From Tieghemiomyces parasiticus (Eukaryota; Kickxellomycota; Dimargaritomycetes; Dimargaritales; Dimargaritaceae): a DNA stretch of 64,000 bases. The DNA lies in assembly GCA_027575765.1 (NCBI GenBank), contig JANBPT010000073.1:1-64000 (forward strand), in the 5' to 3' direction. The notes below the pieces were generated by a model that saw only the letters and a program-made list of their open reading frames with translations, had not been told where the DNA came from and searched no databases. The position numbers and the translations under genes are program-made. Below, one piece after another: positions 23,401 through 32,700 of the stretch (within the stretch, counting starts at the first letter, position 1; each line of letters starts with the position of its first letter).

Positions 23401-26400
23401 TCCCCTACTCATAAGCCGTCTTCACAATACGACCGACTCGTCGGTAGCCTTCCTAAGCCGTCGCCAATCGATGAGGCTCTGCAGCGGTGCGAGTTCAGCG
23501 ACCAGTCCCGCGTGGTCCAAGTCGCCCCCCTCGCGTCTGAGTTGACCTCCAACTCTATCGACGAACTACCGGCTACGCAGCCCCGGCCTTCACTCCAGTC
23601 CCTGCGCTCCACATTTTCCTACGCCCGTACCTGTTCCATCTCGTCCCTAGACCTGTCTCCAGAGCTCACGCCAGAGCAACTCGGTCTTATGACGCGGGTC
23701 CCACCCTTGGCCGCCGTCCTCAACCCCCCAGTTCGCGTTGCGGCCCCCCACCTGGGCTCCATGATGTACCCTTCATCTCCGCATACCGTGGTGTCTCAAG
23801 CGCTCTACCCACCCGGACCGGACACATTCGACCAGTCCCTACCCGTAGAGCAGAATATTCTACCCGAGTATAGCTCGTCGGAGTTCCAATCCCAGAGCGA
23901 GCTCGACTCGGCCACCAGTAACAGCGACTCAGGCCACGACGGTAGCCTCGATGATGAGGATGACGACGATGAAGACGAGGCCTTCGAAATTATTGCCAGC
24001 CACACTTCTTCGTTCGTGGAAAGCCGCTGTAGCGAGGATCGGATCATCGGCCTGCAGAAAGCTACCCGCGTGTGTCTGTCGACCCAGTCTCCGGCCGGTG
24101 CGTTCCCCATGATCCTGACCCGCGGTAGCCCCGGCCCGTCCGGATATAGTACCCCGCAGTTCCATAGCCGCCGGGGAAGCGCCCTCAGCTCGCTGCGCCC
24201 CCCTCTAGCTTCCTCTCTCCCAGACATCCCACCACCACTCCTAGCGGGCGCCACTCCTATTGCCCAGCAGTTGGCTGAGATCGACCACCAGACAACCGAG
24301 CGCTTTTGCGACGCCGCCTCGGACCGCTCAGCAACGTCATCAGCCTCATCTTCATTCCCAGCGTTGCCTGTTGTACAGACGCCGCAGGATAGTGATGGAT
24401 CCAGCCACCCCCGCCTGGGTGTGGCCGAGTCAGCGGTGATACTCCTTTCCCCGGTGATAAACAGCCACAGCAGTCAGCAGAGTGTCATCTTGGCCCGCTC
24501 ACCCGTGCGCGTGGCTCATGCCACAGTACACCTTTCCCTGCCGACACGATCCTCATTCTCCCCACCGCGGTCACCTGGGCAATCTGGCGAGACCCTGGCT
24601 GTATGTACGTCGCCTGTCAAGCCTTCGAAAGATTCGATTCACACAACACCGTGTAATGAGACAGAAACTTCACCTGTCGCAGCCGCGGCGGCCTCAACCC
24701 TACCCCCGCAGATCTCCGTTTCCCCGTCCGTCTCTCAGCACCGTTTAACCCCAGAAAAGCGGGCCATCGCCCAGCCTAACGTGCAGCTCCCGACCCCACG
24801 GCGGTCCGACGATGGGATGGCTTCTAAGCCGGACGCCGTCACCGTGCAGATTACTACCTCGCCCCCCGCGTCTGTGCAGGCTGAGCAACGTACCGCAGTC
24901 GCTTTCCGATCCACGCCGTCTTTGACTGCGCGCCTTCAGGAGGCCCCTACGGCCACGGCTCCCGTGTCAGCTGTCCAGCGTTCCAGTCTAAAAACTGACG
25001 CTCCGAACCGACCGGACCCCACCCGCGCTGGCCCGTCAAGCTCTGCCCACCGGAAGGGGCTCCCGTCGTTTTTAGCCCCCGCCTCGGCCCTTGCGTTGGA
25101 ATCACATCGTACGTCCCTGGGGACCCGAACCCCGGGACAGTCCCCGCCGCGCTCTCTGTACGTGCCAGACCGCCTCTCAACCATCTCCATGGGCGCCTGG
25201 AGCGATATGGCCCAGGATCAGGCCTATGCGGCGGTCCTTTCATACGAGTGGAACCAGATGCAGCCCCGCTTCTCAGCCGCCCCGTCGGCTACGCCCCCAC
25301 GACCCTCCGAGCCACCATTACACGGCCACGATGACGCCTTCACCGGATTCGAATCGTTTATGGCCTTTAGCTTTAGCGATGATCCGCCCAGCCGCCCGAC
25401 ATCTACCGGCCACCTTTCACCCTTTCGTTTGGATGGGGCCCACACTGGTCGCCGTGCCGACGTGGCCGCTCGCCTGCGTCACCTAGCCCCTGCTGACGTG
25501 ATTGCCTCATCCAATGAGTTGGTGGCACCCACGGTGCCGCCCCCGCCGCCGGCCCGGGCCCCGCCTCCGGGTAAGCCTGCTGCTGGTTCCTGGACCACCT
25601 CCCTGTCTTCATGGTGGTCATCCAAGACACCGGCGACCCCAACATCCGCCCAACCGACCCCGGCAGTGACTGCCACCACCGGTCCAGTAGTACGCAAACG
25701 GCCCAAGCTATCCCATGCACATTTTGGTCGCCAGCTTTGCGACGAGGTCCTCTACCTGCAGGGTGAGCGGTCTGCCACCGCTGGTGCGGGTAACTGGACT
25801 CGGCTGTGGAAGACCCGTCGCACCCGACAGCTATTTATGTTTTCGCTCGACCTGCCTCTCAACCTAGACGAGGTCCATTCGGCGTCGCTTGGCCGAATGA
25901 TCCCGCGCACTGGCGGGAATTTTAATCATCCAGGTCGCCACCGGGTAGGTTCTGCCACGGCGAACCGCATTACCAGTACTATCCTACCCGAGCGGTTCAC
26001 CGCCCAGCACCGACCAGCGGCACCCACCGCTGCGACGACCGCAGCCGTGCCGCTTCCGCCCCTATCGACATCCCAATTGTCCGGCGGTAGCTCGGGCGCC
26101 CCCACCCCAACCTCCGGATACTCGCCCAACTCGTCAGTGCTGGCCCTCACCTACACCGCACCTATGGTGAGCCTGGACATTGAAAACATCCGCCGGCTGT
26201 GCAGCGAACCACAAGGCGTCCTGGCCTTCTTGTCGGCCTCCGAGCTCGCCTACTTGGTGGACCATCTTAACCTGACCCGCAAAGCCATTAAGATTCAGAC
26301 CCAGCACTTCGAGGGTAAGAGTGAGCAGCTGCGGAATCAGATCGCCACCAACCGGGCCATGATCACAGACCTGCAGCCCCGCGCAGCTGCCGCTGACCCA

Positions 26401-26940
26401 TCCCAACTGTCCCTTCCGCGCCGGCGTATCGTGGTGGGCCCCTCTCCACTTCTGCCCACCAGTCCCATGTCTACGCACGACGCGTCCATTGCTTCGTCAG
26501 CAGCCCGCTCACCTTTCTCCCCCACCGTGTCGTCCTCCGGCTGGCCAGGTAGTCCCCACCAGACCGCCGACGCTGGACTTTACTTTTATCAGGGCACGGC
26601 TGCCAAGCAAATGCACCACGGCCATGGCCATCACCATCTACCTAGCCCTCGGTCTAACGTGACCACCCCTGGGTTTAGCCCCGGTGGGCCCGCCTCTTCC
26701 ACAACCTACCCTCCTACCACCAGCGCTGGTCGGATGAGCGGCGGTATCTTCCGTGTCGAGGATGAGCCCCTCGCTAGTCCCTCTCCGGTTCTCTCCACGG
26801 CCTCCCGGGCCAGCACCAGCTCGTCTATATCGAGCCATCACCACCACCACCATCACCCGCGACCCCGCGTGTCTGACCTCTCAACTCTGCGTCCCACGCT
26901 GACTAAACGGCCCGTGGTATACGTGTCGCACCAACCGTAA
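14428..26940 (+). CDS. giant Ser/Pro/Thr-rich repeat protein, about 4,170 residues
   Basis: A single frame of 12.5 kb without a stop; the first ATG is 14428 (the frame itself opens at GTG 14395). I do not recognise a family. An N-terminal block of residues 40-115 is charged and looks conserved: an acidic EVEIEEEVP patch, then VVKKYDEVMDEMKRVRGALGKRARRKRLLKF, a helix with a basic cluster that could be a nuclear localisation signal. Most of the rest is disordered, dense in SP and TP dipeptides (possible CDK/MAPK sites) and basic SPRR-type patches. Residues about 1844-2664 form a degenerate 41-residue repeat array. An acidic run DDEDDDDEDE lies near residue 3178. The C-terminal 450 residues are more ordered: one segment at about 3757-3860 with LCDEVLYLQGE and RLWKTRR, and a helical part at about 3912-3990 with LSASELAYLVDHLNLTRKAI. 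The end is His-rich, with a seven-His run at 4137. A scaffold or nuclear role is only a guess. Absence of stops over 12 kb argues strongly that it is coding. Confidence 0.85.
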   Translation: MKGLPPPGPRTSRTADSPLIRPVLPGGTPPWAAGPPKPGPNIREFEVEIEEEVPVNTNPQVPEDVVKKYDEVMDEMKRVRGALGKRARRKRLLKFTEDITDDEADGPDGSDHGGYSLDRSRGDRHPYGETASIYSLDAPVSNGELERIVAESEPIDKFLSNSAPVTPSPFSSPPPTIQVFENLIIPASEAEAEPASTDALKTLINATERLPVSPSTTLAVRSTADLNAQTPAQSTVASPVPNPVTLDRHLAISTCHFAASSVPVESPQPANSVKLPTGPTSPALQRVPPSPARSPSHSMISAPISVSEGPLESVTQGSPIPSPRPSNSLVIENVQSEGHGVPSLTYHASSPAAMVPENDPQPRAVTPAPVPSPRTVGPILAVDSSSLTTPEPASTLTLAPDFEGRPGEMAPALASQGWSHSSESLTSPGPSPMATTRPAAIYDLPGFAEAPPMAFLEQPITHHERSTPSPYSEGSTGPLHSERVENPVPLVPAPWDQRSDELAPSPATPDHLPYQSGADRALSAVAIADVSSHANSPQSAPNLSRSPSPLKLGHQPNPALPLSESTGTTSDPSEVPTDAAFNGLSAADQRPLSPPRLPLATSTAHSPLQPPTPMTAVSPAAEITTLTKSPRRVKSPFIGQGILNRIQSKVVRKPLGNRSPAPPAPVATPPAVPPEDTNLEPATQPIPVPTVRPTLPHLHIDASGVLTVDLVRSKALSPVYHRTIPASQSSDLIETELERELMPMGLSPVDIPTSWFRSQPSTPRLFQAGPPKKLSVRNFTETDETSPTSPVILAQSLPTTQLVTQQPLPVDSGTNVIAAEVHAAAQSTPVSPVGRVPIDRAPTFSPGPVLARITVRPAPLAGLVNSPSGLSSPRSRQGSRSTIAVPQPLSPKTPAGEIKEVFESFNAANVPPAPTPLPVSPFQFADADLQAVVPPSSATTSTSPHLTDDAHSTLSEMASTHPTAVLRHVQQQHSAVNNIRPPASPLGTPSLLRTLSHRQRSHSASIASEHSFGVGSSFGHPSGSASRSSIPSSVVLTGVAEEEGDGEPVNARAQPTVVRLRRSCEVPISKVRAPSPPLSRSIPAVLHTAPTIAASPITCTNDCASPPYQVSPLPSSPASTAMSDCVAVSRITPPRIQTARTVIASTPGSPHPFSPSDAVGLDLDPSGSPVLQAQYPTTSFVESSLALSDAALSFSDFEPVDPTHNEYPTGYAPAPSAPRNHAFLSPALLGYQPNLGRPLRYSGTLPRKSNSTFASDYSQFSGGATSPPPATHVSLDIAREIAALDDQLVEFRTRRARSVSRSRADSQGRADDPSHRSLETTGEGERDRSALNFPAYDDAIAQVLASEAYTPHQQAAQIAEALDALLEDHARARGPGMAASDSPTSRPSSPDQSVGTGSPTGLGLINLTCHPDPSPPTSPGLTSQSQSLALESIPSPTVPLPIPARGLSGLVPYDIDQAANEEEEVVEGAEARLSTQIPSSPPSAPRLKSAVPASAGADDSSPSHPILEDYMPLAIPVHFQRLRSPTYSDQRHAGPPVPPTSESATPSPTPPPKPKVNLGRPATNGTPRLSVTTTHLARRRPTLSHPSSPEASLAAMPPVSFSSTRSDESAGRRSSTISRPRDSPCAARSLLQSLESELSQELKKLRQSGDSASSSANDRPVLSPPFELPVERTRATGIDRTGTSRSNAPGDCVELPEERSVVSPVSSVVSIRSLASPIFRMSLDAAPTPTAPRRPSVSPVSSAAGEKAHRAAGPSGLSSSITSLESIMSAISADRASLASHGTSMAPIVSPTDSRGLAKPHSRSSQRGETIHYHHHPSPDTVRPVVSLADSAVSPLLGSPGATGHRPEPFHRDGTMSGSPELAMPEVFPQGTLASSLPTSSNGASSHTSGTSPSNTAASLSLVPAASYASLAESAVASSANSTGEPGRRVGSSPLDGNVSMPTELVTPDLPWVGSATSSPTGSIGAESRQSESPRRTVAASVPFEPATAEVSPVASVTSSPTGFMGVTSRDSESSHHAAAMSMAPERAMLAASPPAGSTGESSRPSKSPPRNAAAHVPLEPAAPYVPAVFSATSSFASSTREISLSSGPSHPDGIMSTSPELAKRGAPSPAPAESMPAGLMEDASHHSPFFHHDGITSVSLEPAASHVSLTESAASPPARSTREMGRRPDSLHLDEAMGVSSELAMSKISSAESAASSSAKPTGVTGHRWEFPLLNTTTNVSFEPAMPLDVPSAVSLTPLPVSSTSLNSLRSESPHYDGAMSVSVESVISDGPLEVSAALSPTGPPRVESPHWVSPRRIMAPNETLEPVVASASSTASPTSLPDNSRGVRGRHSASPQHASTDCVSPEVAMSIVSSVASATSSPTGSFGAESRQSESPRRTVAASVPFEPATTEVSPVASVTSSPTGFMEVTGRDSRPSHHDETTSMSPEPAMSDNSSAESTTSSPAKPTEVAGHRSGSPLRSTATNVSPKLAMSDVPSATSAASLSASSAGEISHPAEASPRNTATSLSPAPAASNLSSAESVESSPADSARQINHHSGASHHDRAMHVSPGLPASDALAVSSATPSLASSAREIRPCSESSHRDGTMGVALEPAISGDPLMVSATLSPAGANGETSRCSGSPRRIMAANGPIAPAILEGATVIPAASSSTHSAGDSSRRLEPPYCNESANLPPSLIRPQVAMVTTDMSLSANPADFPSRRSGSSLFDEAVCVSPQAVASDSLERESKEILPSHAPLEAKVYPTTEAAVDLARCQIDQEEPTSPYLSSMSTTTIPSLPSSSSTREPGASSSSLTVSASPEHFAGHTTRSLSTGRPSPGEHLPTLSQPPSSEPTVGPSDSRLSRSRPAAKLDQLMADLVAFADPMEVLSQPDSASPKARTALNSVPRFSLETVTPPQRPFPKLPVSDDRPDLEPTSRSSPLNEPHHVPSQDADPLSHRGATYPQRSSIVQPYAPLSSPPAFPLEIKTSPESITLASPSPLPPSPIGPPKTTSPTHKPSSQYDRLVGSLPKPSPIDEALQRCEFSDQSRVVQVAPLASELTSNSIDELPATQPRPSLQSLRSTFSYARTCSISSLDLSPELTPEQLGLMTRVPPLAAVLNPPVRVAAPHLGSMMYPSSPHTVVSQALYPPGPDTFDQSLPVEQNILPEYSSSEFQSQSELDSATSNSDSGHDGSLDDEDDDDEDEAFEIIASHTSSFVESRCSEDRIIGLQKATRVCLSTQSPAGAFPMILTRGSPGPSGYSTPQFHSRRGSALSSLRPPLASSLPDIPPPLLAGATPIAQQLAEIDHQTTERFCDAASDRSATSSASSSFPALPVVQTPQDSDGSSHPRLGVAESAVILLSPVINSHSSQQSVILARSPVRVAHATVHLSLPTRSSFSPPRSPGQSGETLAVCTSPVKPSKDSIHTTPCNETETSPVAAAAASTLPPQISVSPSVSQHRLTPEKRAIAQPNVQLPTPRRSDDGMASKPDAVTVQITTSPPASVQAEQRTAVAFRSTPSLTARLQEAPTATAPVSAVQRSSLKTDAPNRPDPTRAGPSSSAHRKGLPSFLAPASALALESHRTSLGTRTPGQSPPRSLYVPDRLSTISMGAWSDMAQDQAYAAVLSYEWNQMQPRFSAAPSATPPRPSEPPLHGHDDAFTGFESFMAFSFSDDPPSRPTSTGHLSPFRLDGAHTGRRADVAARLRHLAPADVIASSNELVAPTVPPPPPARAPPPGKPAAGSWTTSLSSWWSSKTPATPTSAQPTPAVTATTGPVVRKRPKLSHAHFGRQLCDEVLYLQGERSATAGAGNWTRLWKTRRTRQLFMFSLDLPLNLDEVHSASLGRMIPRTGGNFNHPGRHRVGSATANRITSTILPERFTAQHRPAAPTAATTAAVPLPPLSTSQLSGGSSGAPTPTSGYSPNSSVLALTYTAPMVSLDIENIRRLCSEPQGVLAFLSASELAYLVDHLNLTRKAIKIQTQHFEGKSEQLRNQIATNRAMITDLQPRAAAADPSQLSLPRRRIVVGPSPLLPTSPMSTHDASIASSAARSPFSPTVSSSGWPGSPHQTADAGLYFYQGTAAKQMHHGHGHHHLPSPRSNVTTPGFSPGGPASSTTYPPTTSAGRMSGGIFRVEDEPLASPSPVLSTASRASTSSSISSHHHHHHHPRPRVSDLSTLRPTLTKRPVVYVSHQP
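20299..20463 (+). repeat. recent duplicate segment, copy A
   Basis: This 165-bp stretch is nearly identical to 21511-21675, with an uninterrupted identical core of about 70 bp. The other units of the same array are much more diverged, so this pair reflects a recent internal duplication or gene conversion. Confidence 0.85.
21511..21675 (+). repeat. recent duplicate segment, copy B
   Basis: Partner of 20299-20463, in the same reading frame and 1,212 bp (404 codons) downstream. It differs at only about ten positions, several of them synonymous. Confidence 0.85.
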
Positions 26941-29759
26941 TATCAAGTGACACGTGCGGCCTCGCCTTTTTTTTGTTTAATTTTTTATTCATTTTTCTAC
27001 CAAATACTGTTGCACACCACTGAACTCATGGAATCTGTATTGCTGTATATATAAAATTACCACACAATTACTGGATGGGCGGTCTTGTGTACCTGGCGTA
27101 AGCACTCCTTCGATGCATATTGGTGTCTACATCTGGTCCCCCCCTCTATAATTGGTGGGCGCATCAGGTTAATAAATACCGGACGGATTGTCATTTTGAG
27201 CGGACTTTGCGTGGTGGTAATCATCATACCTAAGCCCGTAGACATAGCGAATTACGGATATTTGGATTGGCCGAGGACAGGCGCAACGGATAGCATGGTC
27301 CTAGCGTTAGGTACCGAAGGGAACGAGTGAGTAAGGCCGACAGGGCTCCGTTCCCCGCTCTCTTTACAACACCCCACTGTTCACCATTCGCTTTACCATC
27401 TCGAAGCGTTAACCTTGCTGTCTTGAGGGGACCTTTGTGTTCACTCGACCCGCCCAAAGGCAACCCGCTGCCGGGTTCTCTTCTTGTTCGATAAGTGATA
27501 GACCGTGGCCCTGCAGTAGAAGAGTCAATGAGGATCGTAAAAGCCCGTTCTTTGTGTAACCCTCCTCCTTCATTCACGCCGCGGGTTTCGAAGCCATTGA
27601 GCTCTTTTGCCTCCGCCATCCAAGCGGCCATTCGCCTTTTCCTTTCCCCCCCCACACCCCGCTACCCTGGCCGCGTTTACTCGCCGTTTGTCCCCACCTA
27701 CCCGCCTTCCTCCTCCGCCTGAGCTCTAACTTTAAGTGACCCTGACCAACCAAGCCTTGTGCGATTTCTTTGCGATGGGATAAAGGGGAGGAAGGAACCA
27801 ATTGATGGAAAACAGTGGAGGGCCGGGGCCCTCTTTATATGCCGCCTCCTCCGTCGCCTTCGTCGCCTCCGTCATGGCTACGGCAAGCCTCCTATGCATG
27901 TACGCTATACAGGGTACCTATATGCACCGATCGACCCATACCTTCCGAGTATAGGTGCATAGAGGGACGGGGGCAGTCGTCGGTCTCCCGTCCTGGCACC
28001 CAAAGGCGGGTGCGGAGAAGAGGGGACCCGGCCCACCAGACACTCTCTCATTCGTTCTTCCTTTCAGCTTTCTTTGATTCCTTTGGCCCACTCCTAGCGA
28101 GGTTTTTTCTGGCCTTCCGTCTGGACCCCGTCTTCTCCTCCTCCCGTTCCCTGCCCTCCCTCTCGGCACCCTTTCCGGTCTCCCCATGCCGCGATGACGG
28201 CTTTGCGTCTGTTCTGCGTCGTTTGTCTAATAGCTATATAGACCTGCCGCTGCCTCGACCTACTGCACACCGGTTTGTCTTTCACTCATCCACACTTCAC
28301 CACAACTGAACAGCAAACCCGCCTATAGCCTAGCCCGATTGCCTTGGCCACTTCATCTTGTGCTAGTCCGCTCCCCTCCGTATATTCGACACTGCCGCAA
28401 CCAGGATTGGCCTAGTATCTCCAACACCCGTCTCTCCCATGCTGCCCACTTGACACCGCTTCACCATTTCAGTCCCAGACACTGGTTACGTACCCGTCTG
28501 TCAAGCTATAGCCCTTTGCCGCTCGGCCAGGCTTCACTTTTTCCCCTTTCTCCTTAGAGCCTCGCCTCTTTCGTCCGGTCTGCCCAAGTCGTTCCCATAT
28601 TTCACTGGTCTGCCTACGGAAGTTCCTGCATAACCGTGACGCACTTGACAGCCCCCGCGTCTACCCCGTTCCGCTACATCACATAAACCGCCCCTTATTC
28701 CTGCACGCGTGACCTAGAACCCTCCCTCTAAACAGGTAAGTCGCCTGTTACCCATCTCGCCGGACACCGTTCCCACTGATATGGCGCCAAATTTCGTTTA
28801 GTTTGGCTGCCTATTTCCAGGAACCAGACGAGGACCTCCGGAGACTCGACTGAGCCTACAGCCCACAACAAACTGGCAGCATACAGTGGAGGTGGTTGAC
28901 CAGCGCCAATTCGTGTGACGTGGCGTGAGTTTTGGTCCCACTTGGGCATTTCTCGATTTTGCTTGAGTGCTCCAATGAAGGACCAATTATGTCGCATCCC
29001 TATCATTTAGCGCTAACAACACGCTAATCACCCCCTCCTCCTCCCTATCTACGCGCCTTTCTGCCTTTACCTCCTTCGGTTTAATAACGGTGCGCGGATC
29101 GATTATTTTAATATCGGCACTTCGTATCTCGTGTCGCTCTCGGATCCATTCCTCGACTGGCCAACTACCTTGTGTTTTTGGGCACTCATGGCTGCACCGT
29201 GTGCGTGGTATTATCACACCCTCGCCACTACCATAACGCCTTGACCTCCTTAACCCTCCCCCCTTTGATGTGCAGTCACTGTTGCGCCTACGCCCGTACC
29301 AGCACCACGTCGTATCGACCGCTTTACCTGCCTCGTTTTTTCGTTCAATTTGCCTACCTGTGCACCTATATAACCCCCATCCCGGTGTCGCGCCCGTCTA
29401 CTCGGCTTTGTAATTACCCATAGCGATCTATCAACACGAGAGCTCCCTCGATTTTATCCCGTTGAAGCCCATGTCACCCTTAGCTCTTCTACATATTTCC
29501 ATTTTACCCCCGTCATCACCAACACCTTTGGCCAGAAGCCCCGCCTGTCATTTCTCACCGCGTCTCATTCACTTTCGCACCCAGCGTAGAGCGCGGTCAC
29601 CCCCGAGGGGGTTACCTGACCTTTCTACCATCCGCCTGCCCGACCCTCTACGGACTCTCTGCTAATATACCCCCGCTGGATTTGATACAGACTCATTTCT
29701 AGCGCTCCATATTATCTTTCACCGTCTCTGCCTCATATCCGTTCCCTTTCTATCCCGTT
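26941..29759. other. intergenic, C/T-rich before the LIM gene
   Basis: No gene is seen in 2.8 kb. The first part holds the T-rich 3' UTR of the giant gene and a TATATATAAA-like stretch near 27044. From about 27600 the plus strand is largely pyrimidine-rich. Open frames here (for example 27815-28309) are low-complexity products of that bias and were not accepted. Confidence 0.5.
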
Positions 29760-32700
29760 ATGAGCGCCGCCTCCGACGACCGACGGCCGAGCGAAGTGCT
29801 CCCGAGTATCAAGTGCTCCTCCTGCGGTGAGGATGTGAATCTCGCCCACCTTTCCCTACATATATGCGGCAAGGAGCCACCCTCGTCACCCCCACCACCG
29901 GCCGCCCAGCCTCGCGAGGCCGCATCAACCGGATCACCCTTCGCGCATCAGCACACCACCGACCGACCCCGCATGTCCCGGGCACCGTCGGGGTTCACCC
30001 GCCGTTACTATTCAATCAGACGCCAGAAGTCGCGTATTCGGAAAAGTAAGTACAGCGACCGGAGATTACGGGTCTCGACGGGTCAGCACCCGCAGCGGAT
30101 ATAATGGCCTCCAGGGGTCACTTGCAACTCTGCATTCCGGTGTGTAGCGATTTCTTTCACCCCCCTTTACTATTCATATTTACTATTTCGTCGTTTGGAG
30201 CGACCTGCGGGGGAAGAGTGCTGTTCATGGCAGCTTCTTTGGAGCCGCCCAGAGTATACTTTCACAGCCCTCACGGACTGTACATTTATGGTCATCTTCC
30301 CACCTACCAATGCCTCCTGCTGTTCCTGCTGCAGGTGACTTGGGGTCCCCTGTTATAGCGTAGCTATTTTTATACCCACTATATCATTGATTTTGGAGGA
30401 GCTGTCGCATGTAGCCGCTCGGACAGTGTGCATGGGGTGGGCCGAGCCGTGAATAGCATCCACACTGACCCTGCATCAGACGGCTGCGGCGGCGGCGGCG
30501 GTGGGGGGAGCGATGGGGCCTATCTAACCCGCATTTTACCGTCTGTCATGTCGGCCTTAGCGCGTGGTCGGACAGGCCGACTGATGCTGCTTTCCCTGCT
30601 CACCTTCGCTTGACTTTACTGCGCAGTGGCGGTTTTATTTTGTACACCAGGATGTGCGGGGGGCGGCCCAGAAGTGTAATGGCATCCTCCTCCTCGCTTA
30701 CTTGCACAACGCTTTTGTCGATTTTCACCGCGCTTTTTAGGCTGACGCCTCCTCCGTGTATCTTGCGTACCTCCCTTGCTCCTCCCGCACCTATCACGAC
30801 TCATGCCTATACGGGTTCTGTTTCGAGCCCACCTCCATCCAGCATCTAGAAGAGGAAAGATTGCGGATCCCGCTCCTCTCACAACAGTGGCGTGTGGGAC
30901 GAGGATACCCCCGGTTGGTCGCTTGCCAGCAGGTAGAGTAGGGTGGGAAAGCTACACCAACAGGGGGTGGGAGGAGGGAAGGTGATGTGGTGGTTGCTAT
31001 CGCCCAGAGGTTCGGATTGTTTTGCTCTATGAGGGATCAGCCACCGTTTTTTCAGTATCTTCCCCCCTTTTTTCAGGACCTATTTGCCTTCCAGTTAAGC
31101 CTCCATATGGGCAATGAGTCGAGCTCTCGCTAGGTATAGTGCCCGCCCGTTCCCCTCCCCACACCAATCTGCAACGTGGTATTCTATCTCTGGAGGTCAG
31201 GGGAGTGGGGGGGGGGTACGGACTCCTTTCCTTTGACCTGGATGGGTACTGCCTGTACGTTATCCGGGGAACATCTGATTGGGAGACGCGGGCCGGACAT
31301 TGCAGCTCCGCTACTCTTTGGCGGGGGGGACTCTGACTGGCTGTTCTGAGTATAGGCGATCAGGGCGGCGAGGCAGCGTGCTCGCCTGCTGGCCATACGT
31401 TTGGCTTCCCAGTTGTGTTTATCTAAGTGTGACCCCTGCAACCCCATTGGGCGCGGTCGACGGGTCTCCTCAGTTCCGTACCTATTCGTTTCAATGAATT
31501 TCTTCGCCATCGGCACTTTGGCGTTGGCCCATCCCTCCGGTAAAGAGCGGGGTGTCAAGGCCGGGGGCGCCAACGAGCGCTGCCATTGTACGCTCGACCC
31601 GTAGCGCCTCGTTTACCTCTACCTCCTCGCATTACCCCACTTGTACTGCCCCCCCCGCCGACAGTTTCCGGTCTTCCCCTGCGCCTCGTTGCTCGGTGTA
31701 ACCCCAGCCCCACTTCTCTCGACATATACCCTTTGAGGCTAGACCGGCTTGAGCCAGGCTACTTCGAGTCGCCCTTGGGGGAGGGAGTGCCGACAACTTT
31801 CGATCCTCACAGCAGTCCTCCTCGGACCCCGTTGACGGGGGAAGATGGTCGCTAGTGGGTGGGTTGCCTACGAAACCCTCCCTTTCCCTCACTTACTTTA
31901 GGCAAGCTTCCCTCTCCCTCCTTCCCCTTTCATATTGCTCCTTCGTCGTGGTTCGGAGAGCACGGGTGGGATCGACATTCGGCCACACATACTCGGCTGT
32001 GTATTCTTACCCCCTCCCGCTCTTGCCTTATAGAGTCTATACGGAGACTGGTCTCGGCTAATGACCCTCCAGCGAATTTTTTTGGGGAAGCGCTATATTT
32101 AATCACCTTCCGTTTCTGTCGCAGGTCTCGGCGACTAAGACTACACTCCTCCGCCAAATTCTTTGACATTTCTCCGTTCATTCTCCCCCATGATTGTTAT
32201 ACATTAACTAGCATGGGCTGTGTTTTATCCTGCACAAGAGCCCCTTCCCCCTTCCTCTCCCCATCTAAACTATACATCCCCGCCTGTCCATTCCTTCGTT
32301 CCTGCTCTGCTTCTTTTAGGCACTTCTCCTTTCCTGCCCGTCCTCACCTGCTGGCTTCAAATCACTTCAGTTGCTTCTGTTTGTGTTAAAATGCCACACA
32401 ATTACGACCCCTGAACATTCACTCTAGCCGACCTTTCGTGTTGGTTCCATTTGCCCCTTCCTATTCTTTCATCTCATTACCGCCTCCTGTTTTTGTTACG
32501 TTTTTTTCTTTTGGCATCGTTCTTGGCCGTGCACAACCTGGGCACGCTGGGGTTGTGTTTACTTTTAGAAATTTCGCGACAAGAGCTGCTTAGGTAGCGC
32601 CTGTACGGTGTGGCGCCTTAAAGACCTTTCCTTGGTCGTCGCGGCCTTTGCTTTGTTGTCGCTACCTCTTTTGATCACATCTCTGGTATGCGCCTTTGGT

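Noticed and set aside
27815..28309. 164-codon frame in C/T-rich DNA
   Set aside because: Ser/Phe/Pro/Leu bias follows from pyrimidine-rich sequence; no domain and no ATG-start support.
31859..32389. 176-codon frame inside the proposed LIM-gene intron
   Set aside because: Same pyrimidine-driven composition; it overlaps other equally long frames, so it is not evidence of a gene.
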